In this document: positions 15,426 to 24,425 of the stretch, one piece after another
Layout of the letters: the number at the start of each line of letters is the position of its first letter
Position numbering within the stretch: position 1 is the stretch's first letter
NCBI RefSeq assembly: GCF_020782235.1
Contig: NZ_JAJGNO010000002.1
Coordinates: 1 to 64,000, forward strand
Length of the DNA: 64,000 bases
DNA from: Sphingobium naphthae
GTDB lineage: Bacteria; Pseudomonadota; Alphaproteobacteria; Sphingomonadales; Sphingomonadaceae
Direction of reading: 5' to 3'
The notes under the pieces: model-generated
Told to the model about the DNA's origin: nothing
Seen by the model: only the letters and a program-made list of their open reading frames with translations
The model's database searches: none
Position numbers and translations under genes: made by a program

Positions 15426-18407
15426 TCAGAAATTATAGGTCACCCCGACATAGGCGCGGCGGCCGGCATAGACGTTCGAATAGAAGCGATCTTTCGTGTC
15501 GTTGCCAAGATGCTGCCGCTGTTCCGATTTGGTGAGATTGATGACCGACGCGGTCAGCGAAAGTTTTTCGGTAATGTTGTAGGAGGCGTTGAGGTCCACC
15601 TGCTCATAGGGATCGTCATAGATGTTGAGGCCCGATGCAATCCCGCGCACCACCTTGCCGCGCTTGTTGTAGGAGGCGCGGACCAGGAATTTGTCCGTTT
15701 CCCAAAAGACGGAGGCATTGAGCTGGGTCTTGGCGCTGCCGACCAGCGGCGACGTGCCGACCGTCTGCCCGTCCAGCGAGATATCGGCGACCGACGTGTC
15801 ATTATACGTGAAGTTGACCTGTGCGCCCAGACCAAAGGGCAGGGTGTGCTGCGCATAGACCTCCACGCCCTGCGACTTGGCCTTCGACCCATTCGCCTGG
15901 GTCGAATATTGCTGCACCAGCACTTCCTCTCCCGCCACCGTCTGGGTGAGATCGAGCACCAGCGGCACGATGAAATCCGACACATCCTTGCGGAACAGGG
16001 TTGCGCCAACGACCGAGCCGGGGTGGAAATACCATTCGATGCCGAGATCATATTGCCAGGCGGAAAAGGGCTTCAGGTCGAAATTGCCGCCATTGCCGAA
16101 CCAGCCGGGCCGGGCGCCGAACTGCTGTCGGTCATAGACGAAGGCATCCGAATTGAACGTCAGCGATCGCGCGCCCGCCAGATCATTGTAAGATGGCCGC
16201 GCGATCACCTTCGACACTGCCGCGCGCAGGACCAGATCAGGCTGCACTTCCCACGACACATTGAAGCTCGGCAGAAAATCCGTGTAGCTCTTCGATTCGT
16301 CCACCGGGCTGAAGACGCGCCGTTCACGATCGTCGAGCGGGATCACCAGGCAGTTGCCGTCCGCGCCCTGAGGCGGCGGGGAGAAGGGCCCGCCGGGACC
16401 ATTCACACAATAATCATCCTGATAATAAAGCGTGTCGGTCGACGTTCCGGTCTGCTTGGTGTTGACGACGCGCAGGCCCAGATTGCCCCGCAGCGTATCG
16501 GTCTTGAAGTTGAGCTGAGCATAGCCGGCCCAGATCTTTTCGCCGATACGGTAGAGATTCTGGTCCTCCTCCACCCGAACGGAGTCGCCATAGCTGCTGT
16601 TGAGATAGTCGAGATAATTGTTGAAATCGATCCCGGGAAAGGAACTGGCGGTGAAGCCGCCGGGAATATTGCCGATCGCCTTGTCATAGAAGAATTCCGG
16701 CAGGGCCACCGCGCCGCCGGGCGTGTCCTGATAGCGGACCTCATTTTCCGCATCGGCATACCATTCCCGGCGACCGATCCGGCGGGTGATCTTGCCGTCG
16801 CGCCATTTGACGCCGACCTGCACGGAATCGATGAAGCCGTCAAAGGACCGGGTAAGGTCGAGCTGCGCATATTTCTGCTCGATCATGCTGTTGGTGTAGC
16901 TGCCGCCGGTCGATCCCACGTCGATCTGCGCGATGCCGTCCATCAGATTCTGCTGCAGTTCGGGCGAAAACTGCATGTCGACCGAACCATTCTTGAACGC
17001 CCAGTCGCTGACGAGATTGCCGCTGATATTCTGCGTCGCCGTGGTCAGGCGGGGCTTGGCCGCGACGCTGAAGCGCATGGACGGACCGCCCGTCGCGCGC
17101 GTCTTCCCGACGACGAACGATGCCTTGAACCGGTCATGCTCATATTCGCCGCTGACGTCGAACGTGTTGGAGGTGATCTTCTCGCGGCTATATTGGCCCG
17201 ACAACTGCGGCGTTTCCATGGTGCAGGGCGTTTCCTGCGCCAGGCATCCGGTCCCGGCGGCCGGGACGGCGAAGTTGGCGCCCTGCAGGATGGTGCCGCT
17301 CTCGTCGAAAGTGCCGCCGGTGAAGAAGTTGCGATAGCCCCATTCGGGAATCTTCAGCACGTTGGACGTGAAGTCGTTCTTGATCTGGAAGCGGAAATAA
17401 TTGGCTGTCAGCGTCAGTTCGTCGGTCGGCTTCCACTGCGCCGTCGCCTGGATGCCCAGGCGCTTGCGCTGCTGGTCGAGAATGGACTCGCTCACCGCCT
17501 GGGGCGCCCAATATCCCGAATAGCGAGTGCCGTCCTGCGTCGTGGTGCCGGTATTTTCCGACCAGTAGCTGATCGCGCTGTCATTGGCATAGGGATTGCC
17601 ATCGACATCGGTCGCCGGCTCGTTGGCGCGATCATAGGTCCACCAGGCCCAGCTTTCGGTCCCCGCCGACAGGGTGCGGTTGCGCCGCTCCTGATAGGTC
17701 GCGCCGACCAGAATGCCAAAGGTCTCGTCCGGGTTCCGCCAGCTCAGCTGACCGGAAATTTGCGGCTCGAATTTTTCCGAGACATCGGCATAGACGCCCT
17801 CGGCAGAAAGAAAGCCCGACCAGGGGTCCAAATCCAGCGGGCGCCGCGTCTTGAGGATCACCGTACCCCCGACGCCGCCTTCGTCGAGCCTCGCCTCGGG
17901 CGATTTGAACACGTCCACGCTCGCGATCATGTTCGCCGGCAGCAGCGTATAGTTGAAGGAGCGGGACGGGTCGCCGCTGTCGGCCGACGCGATGAAATTG
18001 CCGTTGAGCTGCGTGAGCGTCAGGTCCGAACTCAGGCCGCGGATGCTGACGCGCGAGCCTTCGCCGCCGTCCCGCTCGATGATGACGCCCGGTACGCGCT
18101 GCAGCGAATCGGCGACATTCTTGTCGGGGAATTTGCCGATATCCTCGGCCGTGATGACATCGACGAAGGCGTTCGCCTCTCGCTTCTGCCGCAGGCTCTG
18201 CTCGATCGACTGGCGATAGCCGGTGACGACAATGTCGGCTGGAGCGGCCGAGCCCGGATCCGCCCCGGCAGGTTGCTGTACAGCAGGCGCCGCATCCTGC
18301 GCCTGCGCGGCGGCAATGCCTCCCACCAGGCTGGCCGAAAGCATCAGGCCGCGTAGCATCCGACGGCGGCTCCAGTCCAATGGACGTTCCTCACGAAAAT
18401 TCTTCAT
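15426..18407 (-). CDS. TonB-dependent outer-membrane receptor for glycans (SusC-independent type)
   Basis: This 993-residue receptor has an arginine-rich leader (SRRRMLRGLML) and a signal-like stretch up to AQAQDA. The plug begins at IVVTGYRQSIEQSL, with ITAEDIGKFPDKNVADSLQRVPGV and VSIRGL further on. The barrel ends in the expected aromatic residue (VTYNF). The ATG at 18407 follows GGGAGGGTG; the open frame extends 32 codons upstream without another good site. Receptors with this IGKFPDKNVA plug are frequent in proteobacterial carbohydrate loci. With GH2 and GH92 genes upstream and GH43/GH92/GH125 downstream on the same strand, it is likely to import manno-oligosaccharides in a TonB-driven way. 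Confidence 0.88.
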   Translation of the reverse strand: MKNFREERPLDWSRRRMLRGLMLSASLVGGIAAAQAQDAAPAVQQPAGADPGSAAPADIVVTGYRQSIEQSLRQKREANAFVDVITAEDIGKFPDKNVADSLQRVPGVIIERDGGEGSRVSIRGLSSDLTLTQLNGNFIASADSGDPSRSFNYTLLPANMIASVDVFKSPEARLDEGGVGGTVILKTRRPLDLDPWSGFLSAEGVYADVSEKFEPQISGQLSWRNPDETFGILVGATYQERRNRTLSAGTESWAWWTYDRANEPATDVDGNPYANDSAISYWSENTGTTTQDGTRYSGYWAPQAVSESILDQQRKRLGIQATAQWKPTDELTLTANYFRFQIKNDFTSNVLKIPEWGYRNFFTGGTFDESGTILQGANFAVPAAGTGCLAQETPCTMETPQLSGQYSREKITSNTFDVSGEYEHDRFKASFVVGKTRATGGPSMRFSVAAKPRLTTATQNISGNLVSDWAFKNGSVDMQFSPELQQNLMDGIAQIDVGSTGGSYTNSMIEQKYAQLDLTRSFDGFIDSVQVGVKWRDGKITRRIGRREWYADAENEVRYQDTPGGAVALPEFFYDKAIGNIPGGFTASSFPGIDFNNYLDYLNSSYGDSVRVEEDQNLYRIGEKIWAGYAQLNFKTDTLRGNLGLRVVNTKQTGTSTDTLYYQDDYCVNGPGGPFSPPPQGADGNCLVIPLDDRERRVFSPVDESKSYTDFLPSFNVSWEVQPDLVLRAAVSKVIARPSYNDLAGARSLTFNSDAFVYDRQQFGARPGWFGNGGNFDLKPFSAWQYDLGIEWYFHPGSVVGATLFRKDVSDFIVPLVLDLTQTVAGEEVLVQQYSTQANGSKAKSQGVEVYAQHTLPFGLGAQVNFTYNDTSVADISLDGQTVGTSPLVGSAKTQLNASVFWETDKFLVRASYNKRGKVVRGIASGLNIYDDPYEQVDLNASYNITEKLSLTASVINLTKSEQRQHLGNDTKDRFYSNVYAGRRAYVGVTYNF

Positions 18408-18512
18408 TCTGACACCCTCCCAGGGCTTGGGCGATGTTCGCCCTTTCGCTCTTTTGCAGGGCGGATGAGGAGCGGCGCCCCTGTCGCCGCGCCCTAAACC
18501 CAACCCACCCTC

Positions 18513-18541
18513 ATATCAGATTAAAAAAAGCAATTTGTCAA
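18513..18541 (-). promoter_or_regulatory. Predicted promoter of the receptor gene with embedded GCAATT box
   Basis: On the minus strand a perfect TTGACA (18541-18536) is followed after 17 bp by TGATAT (18518-18513). The spacer contains AATTGCTTT, which also occurs just after the TTGACA upstream of the third GH92 gene. The leader to the receptor ATG is about 100 bases. Promoter assignment is by pattern; repressor binding is inferred. Confidence 0.5.
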
Positions 18542-18594
18542 TTAGATTGAAGCGCAGCATCGTGTGGTGATCAAATCCTTGTGAAAACATGCTT

Positions 18595-20532
18595 TTACTC
18601 GGCGGCCGATGCGGCGCGGAACAATGGTGCTGCAATAGCGGCAAGCGCTTCCGGCGTCGCTTTGGACTGCGCGCGGTCATAGGTGAGCAGGCCGTTGATC
18701 TCGTCCTCGACATCGCTGGTCTGGGTGTAGACCGCTGCGCTCAGACCATGCTCCCTGGCCTGGCGGATCACCTCCGCCATCTTACGGCGATAGCGGGTCA
18801 GATAATCGCCGTCGCTACCGGCGACCTGATAGCTCCAAAGCGACGTGCCGGGTTTCCACAAATGGCCCCGCACCGGCAGGCCGACGCCGCCATATTCCCC
18901 CAGAACAATGGCGCGATCCGCGTGACGAGCCGGCACGTTCGGCTTGTCCTCATAGCTGTGGATGTCGAACACGTCCGAAGTGCCGGGCGCCACGTCCATC
19001 CAGCCGCTGTTCGCGTCGACCAGTCGGCTGGGGTCGAGTCCCTTGACGGTGCGCGCCAGGGTTGCGCTGTCGAACTGGCCCCAGCCTTCATTGTTCACCA
19101 CCCACATCACGATTGACGGAAAGCCGCGCAGGGCGCCGATCATCCGGCTGAGTTCATGAATATGGTCGGCCATGGTGGTCGACGGGAAGATGGCCTGACC
19201 CTGGCTGGTGCCGGCGACGAACTGGTCCTCACCGCCGCCCGATGGCATGTCCTGCCAGATCATCATCCCCAGATGATCGGCATCATAATAATAGCGTGCC
19301 GGCTCCACCTTGATATGCTTGCGCACCATGTTGAAGCCGGCCTTCTTCAGGAAGAGAAGGTCGCTCTTCATCGCCTCTTCCGATGGCGGCGTCAGCAATC
19401 CATCCGGCCACCAGCCCTGGTCCAGCGTGCCGTTGTGAAAGAGCGGCTTGTTGTTGAGCAGGAGCACCGGCTGGCCCCGCACGGGCCCGGGCCCCAACGA
19501 GATCTTGCGCATGGCAAAATAGGTCCGCACCGTGTCGCGCGGCGCGCCGACCGGCTGCGCGGCGGCGTAGCGGCGCGTCTCACCCACGGTGAAGCGCGCG
19601 TCATAGGCCTGCCGGTCGCGATCCGCCAGGCCGGCATAGGGATCGCGCACATCGATCAACTCGGCCTTCAGGTCATAGAGAAAGGGATCGTCGGGCGACC
19701 AGAGATGCGCGTCCGGAATGGCCAGTGTCGCGTGGCGGTTGCCGCGCAGGATCGTGCTGGCGACAAGCTTGCCGCCGCTGCTGGCCGTGAGGCGCACAGC
19801 GTCGGTATCGCCTGCCCAGTTGCTGAGCGCCACATCCACTTCCACCACGCCCCTGTCGATGTCGGGCGTGGCGCGGACATCGGCGATATGCAGCTTGGGC
19901 ACCGGCTCGATCCACACCGTCTGCCAGATGCCGCTGACCGCCGTGTACCAGATGCCGCTCGGCGCCAGCGATTGCTTGCCGCGCGGCTGGGTGCCGGCGG
20001 AATTGGGGTCGGCGACCTGCACCATCAGCTCATTGGCGCCAGGCTTCAGATAATCGGTGATGTCCAGACCGAAGGCGTCGAAGCCGCCCTTGTGGCCGCC
20101 CACGATTGCGCCATTCACCATCACCTGCGCCGCATAGTCGACGGCGCCGAAATTGAGCATGATGCGCTGGCCCGCCCAGTCCGCAGGCACGGTGAAGCTG
20201 CGCCTGTACCAGAGCCGCTGCTCGGGCGTCAGCTTGCGCGCCACACCCGACAGGCGAGACTCGACGGGGAAGGGGACCAATATCTGCCCGTCCATCCGCG
20301 CCGGCCGGCCGACCGCCGGATCGGTGATGGCATAGTCCCATAGCCCGTTGAGATTGCGCCATTGCTGGCGCTGCAATTGGGGGCGCGGATAGCTTTGCCA
20401 GGCATTGTCCGGCGTCACTCCCTTGCCCCAGCGCGTGACCAGATCGCTGGTATAGACATGATCGTCCTGCGCCCGCGCGACCGGCGCGATCGCCATTGTC
20501 ACGGTCAGCAGCATCGGCGCGAGACAGCGCAT
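18595..20532 (-). CDS. GH2-family glycoside hydrolase (beta-mannosidase/beta-galactosidase clan)
   Basis: This 645-residue enzyme has a signal peptide (LAPMLLTVTMAIAPVARAQ). It shows the GH2 order: N-terminal jelly roll with NLNGLWDYAI, a sandwich domain, then a TIM barrel with GFNMVRKHIKVEP, the acid/base pair in VVNNEGWGQ and the nucleophile region IVLGEYGG. Two starts are possible: ATG at 20538 overlaps the stop of the upstream GH92 gene as ATGA, while ATG at 20532 has AGGGAG at seven bases and is preferred. In a mannose-glycan locus, a beta-mannosidase role on the core beta-mannose is plausible; beta-galactosidase or beta-glucuronidase activity cannot be excluded. Confidence 0.88.
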   Translation of the reverse strand: MRCLAPMLLTVTMAIAPVARAQDDHVYTSDLVTRWGKGVTPDNAWQSYPRPQLQRQQWRNLNGLWDYAITDPAVGRPARMDGQILVPFPVESRLSGVARKLTPEQRLWYRRSFTVPADWAGQRIMLNFGAVDYAAQVMVNGAIVGGHKGGFDAFGLDITDYLKPGANELMVQVADPNSAGTQPRGKQSLAPSGIWYTAVSGIWQTVWIEPVPKLHIADVRATPDIDRGVVEVDVALSNWAGDTDAVRLTASSGGKLVASTILRGNRHATLAIPDAHLWSPDDPFLYDLKAELIDVRDPYAGLADRDRQAYDARFTVGETRRYAAAQPVGAPRDTVRTYFAMRKISLGPGPVRGQPVLLLNNKPLFHNGTLDQGWWPDGLLTPPSEEAMKSDLLFLKKAGFNMVRKHIKVEPARYYYDADHLGMMIWQDMPSGGGEDQFVAGTSQGQAIFPSTTMADHIHELSRMIGALRGFPSIVMWVVNNEGWGQFDSATLARTVKGLDPSRLVDANSGWMDVAPGTSDVFDIHSYEDKPNVPARHADRAIVLGEYGGVGLPVRGHLWKPGTSLWSYQVAGSDGDYLTRYRRKMAEVIRQAREHGLSAAVYTQTSDVEDEINGLLTYDRAQSKATPEALAAIAAPLFRAASAAE

Positions 20533-20534
20533 CC

Positions 20535-22904
20535 TCATTCTCCCTGGCCCGCTGCGTCGGACATGGACGGCGCCATATCGGCCGGCGCGCTGCCCCAGGT
20601 CCTGTTGGGCTTTGGCCCCATGACGAAGCTGATCCGCGCACCCTTCTTGATGTCGGCATGGCGGAACCAGGGCTTGGTCCAGGGCTTGCCGTTCAGCGTC
20701 ATCGACTGGATGTAGATATTGGCGGCGCTGTTGTTGCGCGCGTCGATCTCCAGCAGTTTGCCGCCGCCCATTTCCAGGCGGACATGGTCGAAGATCGGGC
20801 TGCCGATCATGTAGACATCGCTCGATGGATCGACCGGATAGAAGCCCATGGCGCTCATCGCATACCAGGAGGATGTCGCGCCCTGATCGTCCATGCCGGC
20901 ATAGCCATAGCCGGCCGCATCGCTGCCATACATGTCGTTGAGAATCCGTCGCACCAGCGCCTGCGTCTTCCACGGCTGGCCGGACCAGTCATAATAGTAT
21001 GGCACCTGCTGGTCGGGCTGGTTGCCATGGACATATTGGCCGATCAGGCCCGTGCAATCGCGGCAAATGCCCTTGGGCGTGTAGGGCGTCGAGAAAAAGG
21101 CATCGAGCTTCGCGTTGAACGCCTCCCGCCCGCCCAGCAGCGTCATCAGCCCCTTCACATCGTGCGGCGCCAGCCACAGCGTCGACCAGCCCGACGCTTC
21201 CTTCATCATGAAATTATAATAGGGCTCCTGCGGGTCGAAGGGGGCGATCCATTTCCCGTCGGCCGTGCGTCCCCTGACGAAGCCGGTCGAGTGGTCGAAC
21301 ACATGAGCATAATTGCCCGCGCGCTGCAGGAAACGGCGCTGATCCTCTGTCTTGCCCAGCCGCGCGGCATAATCGGCCAGGGCATGATCGTCCCAGGCAT
21401 ATTCCAGCGTCGTCGCCGCGCCCGCCTTGCCCCCGGCATAGGGTGGGCTGGGATTTCCCTGCGGCATGATATCGGCGATCCAGCCCTGCCGATCATATTC
21501 CGCCAAATAGTCGCGCGGTCCCTTGGGATCGGTGGCGTTCTTGCGCAGATAGGGCCACACGCCCGCATAGTCGAAGGGAATGCCGCGCTTCCATGCGCCC
21601 AGATACAGGAACACCGCATTGTCGCCATGGAAGGAGGTGTTCATATACCCCTTTTCCTGCGCCATCTCATATTCCGACTGCATAATGTCCTGCACCACGT
21701 CGGGCTCCATCAGCGCGAGCAGGACGATCTGGTTGCGGCCGGTGTCCCAGAAGGGCACCGGCCCGTAGCGATCATGCGTGGCCACCTGCACCTTGCCGTT
21801 GCTGTCGGTGAAGCGCTCGCCCTTTTGCGCGATCAGGCGCGGGCTGGCGAAGGACTGGAACAGGGTGGAATAGAAGAGCGACCGCTGCTTGGCTGTGCCG
21901 CCGCTGACCTGAACGCGTCCCAGCAGCCGGTCCCATGCGCTGCGGGCGGCGGCGCGGACTGCCGCGAAGTCCCAGCCGGGCAGTTCCTGACGCAGCCGTT
22001 GGGTCGCCTGCTCATAGCTGGTGCCGTGCGCCATGCGCACAAGTACCTTGTCGCCGGGCCGGGTCTGATATGTGACGTAGGCGCCGGCATAATCGCCTTC
22101 GATGCTGCGGCTCGCCGGCGCCACATCCTTGTTGCCGATGCCCCAGCCCCTGTCATCCCCCGGCGACCGGCGGAATGTTCCGAACTGGGTGAAAGGGCGG
22201 GAGAATTCGGCAACGAAATAGCGCCCGTCGATGGACTCGCGGCCCTTGGAAACACCGCGAATGCTGTGATCGTCGATCACCTCGACCGTGCCCCCATGAC
22301 CGAGCAGGTTGAGCAGGATATTGGACCGCTCGCTTTGCGGAAAGCTGAACTGCATCAGGCTCGCCCAGCGCGTCGCGGTCAGTTCGACCTTGGTTTTGAA
22401 GCTGTCGAGATAGACCGAATAATAGCCCGGCGCCGCCACCTCGCGCGTCTTGTCATAATAGGCCTGGCTGTAGGCAGGCGCTGCCGACCAGTCGCCAACA
22501 ACCGGCATGATGACGGGCTCGGCATTGCCGCCATAGGTCTGGCCGCCGCCACCGGTGAAGCCGATCATCGTGGGATTGGTGTAATAATAGGGTGTGGGCA
22601 CGCCATTGGGGTAGGTCAGCGCGATATTGTTGTTCATCGGCGCCGCCTCGACCGAACTGTGCGGCAGCCGCGCACCCGGAGAGGTCTGGCCTGAATAGAC
22701 CGGCTCCCCTGGCGGTGGCGCATTGCCGATCAGTTCCTGGCGATCGAGCGGCGCCGTGCCCACCAGGGGATTGGCGATGTCGACCCCGCGCAGGCTGGGC
22801 GCTTGAGCGATCGCGGCGGGCATCGTCGTCGCCATGAGCAAGATAGCGCATGGTGATGCCAGGCTCCGCAGTGCTGACCATTTGTCGATGGATGCCATGG
22901 CCAT
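20535..22904 (-). CDS. GH92-type alpha-mannosidase, divergent copy (third of three)
   Basis: This 789-residue GH92-like protein has a signal peptide ending near AIAQAPS. It keeps the C-terminal base region GMDDQGATSSWY with MSAMGFYPV and the HGNQPDQQ motif. Its N-terminal part (PHSSVEAAPMNNNIAL, TNPTMIGFTGGGG) differs from the other two copies, and the acid-Glu loop reads FMMKEASGW instead of YTEGN. The enzyme may therefore act on a different linkage or substituted mannose. AGGAGG is only three bases from the ATG at 22904; a second ATG at 22898 has better spacing. It heads a two-gene unit with the GH2 gene. Confidence 0.88.
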   Translation of the reverse strand: MAMASIDKWSALRSLASPCAILLMATTMPAAIAQAPSLRGVDIANPLVGTAPLDRQELIGNAPPPGEPVYSGQTSPGARLPHSSVEAAPMNNNIALTYPNGVPTPYYYTNPTMIGFTGGGGQTYGGNAEPVIMPVVGDWSAAPAYSQAYYDKTREVAAPGYYSVYLDSFKTKVELTATRWASLMQFSFPQSERSNILLNLLGHGGTVEVIDDHSIRGVSKGRESIDGRYFVAEFSRPFTQFGTFRRSPGDDRGWGIGNKDVAPASRSIEGDYAGAYVTYQTRPGDKVLVRMAHGTSYEQATQRLRQELPGWDFAAVRAAARSAWDRLLGRVQVSGGTAKQRSLFYSTLFQSFASPRLIAQKGERFTDSNGKVQVATHDRYGPVPFWDTGRNQIVLLALMEPDVVQDIMQSEYEMAQEKGYMNTSFHGDNAVFLYLGAWKRGIPFDYAGVWPYLRKNATDPKGPRDYLAEYDRQGWIADIMPQGNPSPPYAGGKAGAATTLEYAWDDHALADYAARLGKTEDQRRFLQRAGNYAHVFDHSTGFVRGRTADGKWIAPFDPQEPYYNFMMKEASGWSTLWLAPHDVKGLMTLLGGREAFNAKLDAFFSTPYTPKGICRDCTGLIGQYVHGNQPDQQVPYYYDWSGQPWKTQALVRRILNDMYGSDAAGYGYAGMDDQGATSSWYAMSAMGFYPVDPSSDVYMIGSPIFDHVRLEMGGGKLLEIDARNNSAANIYIQSMTLNGKPWTKPWFRHADIKKGARISFVMGPKPNRTWGSAPADMAPSMSDAAGQGE

Positions 22905-22948
22905 GCCCCTCCTCTGCTCGCGTGGCGATCTTCAGCCGCCTCTCACGC

Positions 22949-22984
22949 AATTTATTAAAGCAATTTTCTTTGTCAATTAACATT
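22949..22984 (-). promoter_or_regulatory. Predicted promoter of the GH92-GH2 unit with GCAATT box
   Basis: On the minus strand a TTGACA (22976-22971) is followed after 16 bp by TAAATT (22954-22949). The spacer contains AATTGCTTTAAT. On the plus strand this is a GCAATT half-site followed after nine bases by AATTAA, similar to the palindrome at 5451-5471. The leader to the GH92 start is about 45 bases. Control by the ROK repressor at 6912 is inferred. Confidence 0.5.
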
Positions 22985-23174
22985 TGTCGAGGGGGCGTTA
23001 GACTGGGACTGAGCGACTGGTCGTCAGCCCAGAAGCTTTGATACCGCCCGCGGGCAAGACCGAAGGGGGAGGGCGCTCAGGCCGCCCTCGCCTCACGATT
23101 ACAGCGAAGAGCTCGCGCACGAGCGATCACCTGGCCCGTAAAGGCTAGCGCGGCATCGCGCCGCGCGCTTTGCA
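22985..23174. other. Gap between the mannan locus and the ABC-transporter genes
   Basis: This stretch follows the end of a minus-strand permease gene and precedes the GH92 promoter. It contains a 7-bp stem with arms GAGGGCG (23069-23075) and CGCCCTC (23083-23089), perhaps the end of the permease transcript. No T-run follows and no small gene is evident. Confidence 0.45.
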
Positions 23175-24425
23175 TCAGGAGGATGGAAAGCGCGGCGTTC
23201 GGGCGAAATCCTCCTTGCCGAACGGGGTGTCGGTGAAGAGATAGCGGTAGTAGAATTGGCGCAGCGTCTGGTGATAGGCGCGAATGCGGTCCTGATAGGC
23301 AAGCTGCGCCTGCATGTCCGTGTCCGCCAGACGGGCCAGCGCCGCCTGCACCCCGACCGATGGCAGCACCCATCCCAGCGCTTGCGCCGCGCGATCGCGC
23401 GCTTCTATGCCGTTGCGATAGGCTGCCGCCCTGGGCGCGACGCTTTCGTCGCCCACCTGATGAAAGGCGAAATACCATTTCCAGTGGAAAGCCGGCGGCA
23501 GCGGCGGGCTGTTGCGCCATTCGGGATGGCCTGCATAGAAGCGCGTCATCGTTTCCTCGCGCGGGATGTCCCAGGCGCGGTTGACCGCCTCGCGCTGCGC
23601 CATGCTGAGTTCCACGCCCTGGCCGACCGGAATGGCTTGGTTGATGGCGACATGCGCGACGGTCGGCAGGATCAGGGTCAGGACCAGCCACAGTCCGGCG
23701 AGCGTCGCGGCGTTGGCCACGGAGCTCCAGCGCAGGCGGCCCACGAGCAGGGTAAGCCCGATCCAGAAGAGGAGATAGGCGCCGGTCAGCCCGAGCACCG
23801 CCAGGCACTGGCCCACAGGAACGCCTGACAGCAGCGCCCCCGCCAGAAGCGGCAGCGCCAGCGCCGCATAAAGCAGGCCGCCGCGCAATGCCACGCGCCG
23901 CACCCAGAGCCGCCGTGCGCGACCCGGTAGCGCGTCGAGCATACGTAGCCGCCCTGCCTCCCGCTCGCCCGACACCAGGTCATGGAACAGCGCGATCACG
24001 AACAGCGGCGCTAGGTAAACGAGCACGAACGCGAAATCGAACCGGCCGGGCAGCGCCAGTTCGGGGTTGAACGCCTCGCCATCATAAAGCTGCGCCTCCA
24101 GCCCGAGCGCCCGCACCCGCAGGATGTAGGGCGCAACATCCCGCAGGCCCAGCGATGCAAAGGCGAGCGGTTCGGGCGCGTCCCAGGTGGCATGGAAGCT
24201 GTAATAGGCCGCATTGCCAGGATCCTTGCCCTGGTCCACCCAGGAAGCGATCGCGGCGAGGTCGCGCTCCTGTTGCGGCGCGATCCTGGCGATGACGTCC
24301 CGCTGGCGCGCGACTTCGGCCATGCCGGCCGCGACCGCTGCGATCGACAGCAGGGCGACCAAGATCAGCGCGAACATGGCCATGCGCGCCCGCAGCAACA
24401 GGGTGAGTTCAGTGCGGAGCAACAT
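23175..24425 (-). CDS. ABC-2 type permease, DUF3526-like (second of pair)
   Basis: This 416-residue inner-membrane protein has a first transmembrane helix at about residues 15-38 (FALILVALLSIAAVAAG), a large periplasmic loop, then a cluster of helices beginning FAFVLVYLAPLFVIALFHDLVSGEREAGRLRML. That EREAGRL coupling motif is typical of ABC-2 permeases. The start at 24425 overlaps the stop of the upstream permease as TAATG; an upstream extension of the frame has no family character. With its paralogue and the ATPase it forms a small exporter-type ABC complex. The cargo is unknown. Confidence 0.75.
   Translation of the reverse strand: MLLRTELTLLLRARMAMFALILVALLSIAAVAAGMAEVARQRDVIARIAPQQERDLAAIASWVDQGKDPGNAAYYSFHATWDAPEPLAFASLGLRDVAPYILRVRALGLEAQLYDGEAFNPELALPGRFDFAFVLVYLAPLFVIALFHDLVSGEREAGRLRMLDALPGRARRLWVRRVALRGGLLYAALALPLLAGALLSGVPVGQCLAVLGLTGAYLLFWIGLTLLVGRLRWSSVANAATLAGLWLVLTLILPTVAHVAINQAIPVGQGVELSMAQREAVNRAWDIPREETMTRFYAGHPEWRNSPPLPPAFHWKWYFAFHQVGDESVAPRAAAYRNGIEARDRAAQALGWVLPSVGVQAALARLADTDMQAQLAYQDRIRAYHQTLRQFYYRYLFTDTPFGKEDFARTPRFPSS

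Noticed and set aside
15393..18356. A 987-codon plus-strand frame opposite the TonB receptor
   Set aside because: The minus-strand frame has a signal peptide, plug and barrel motifs; the plus-strand translation has none.
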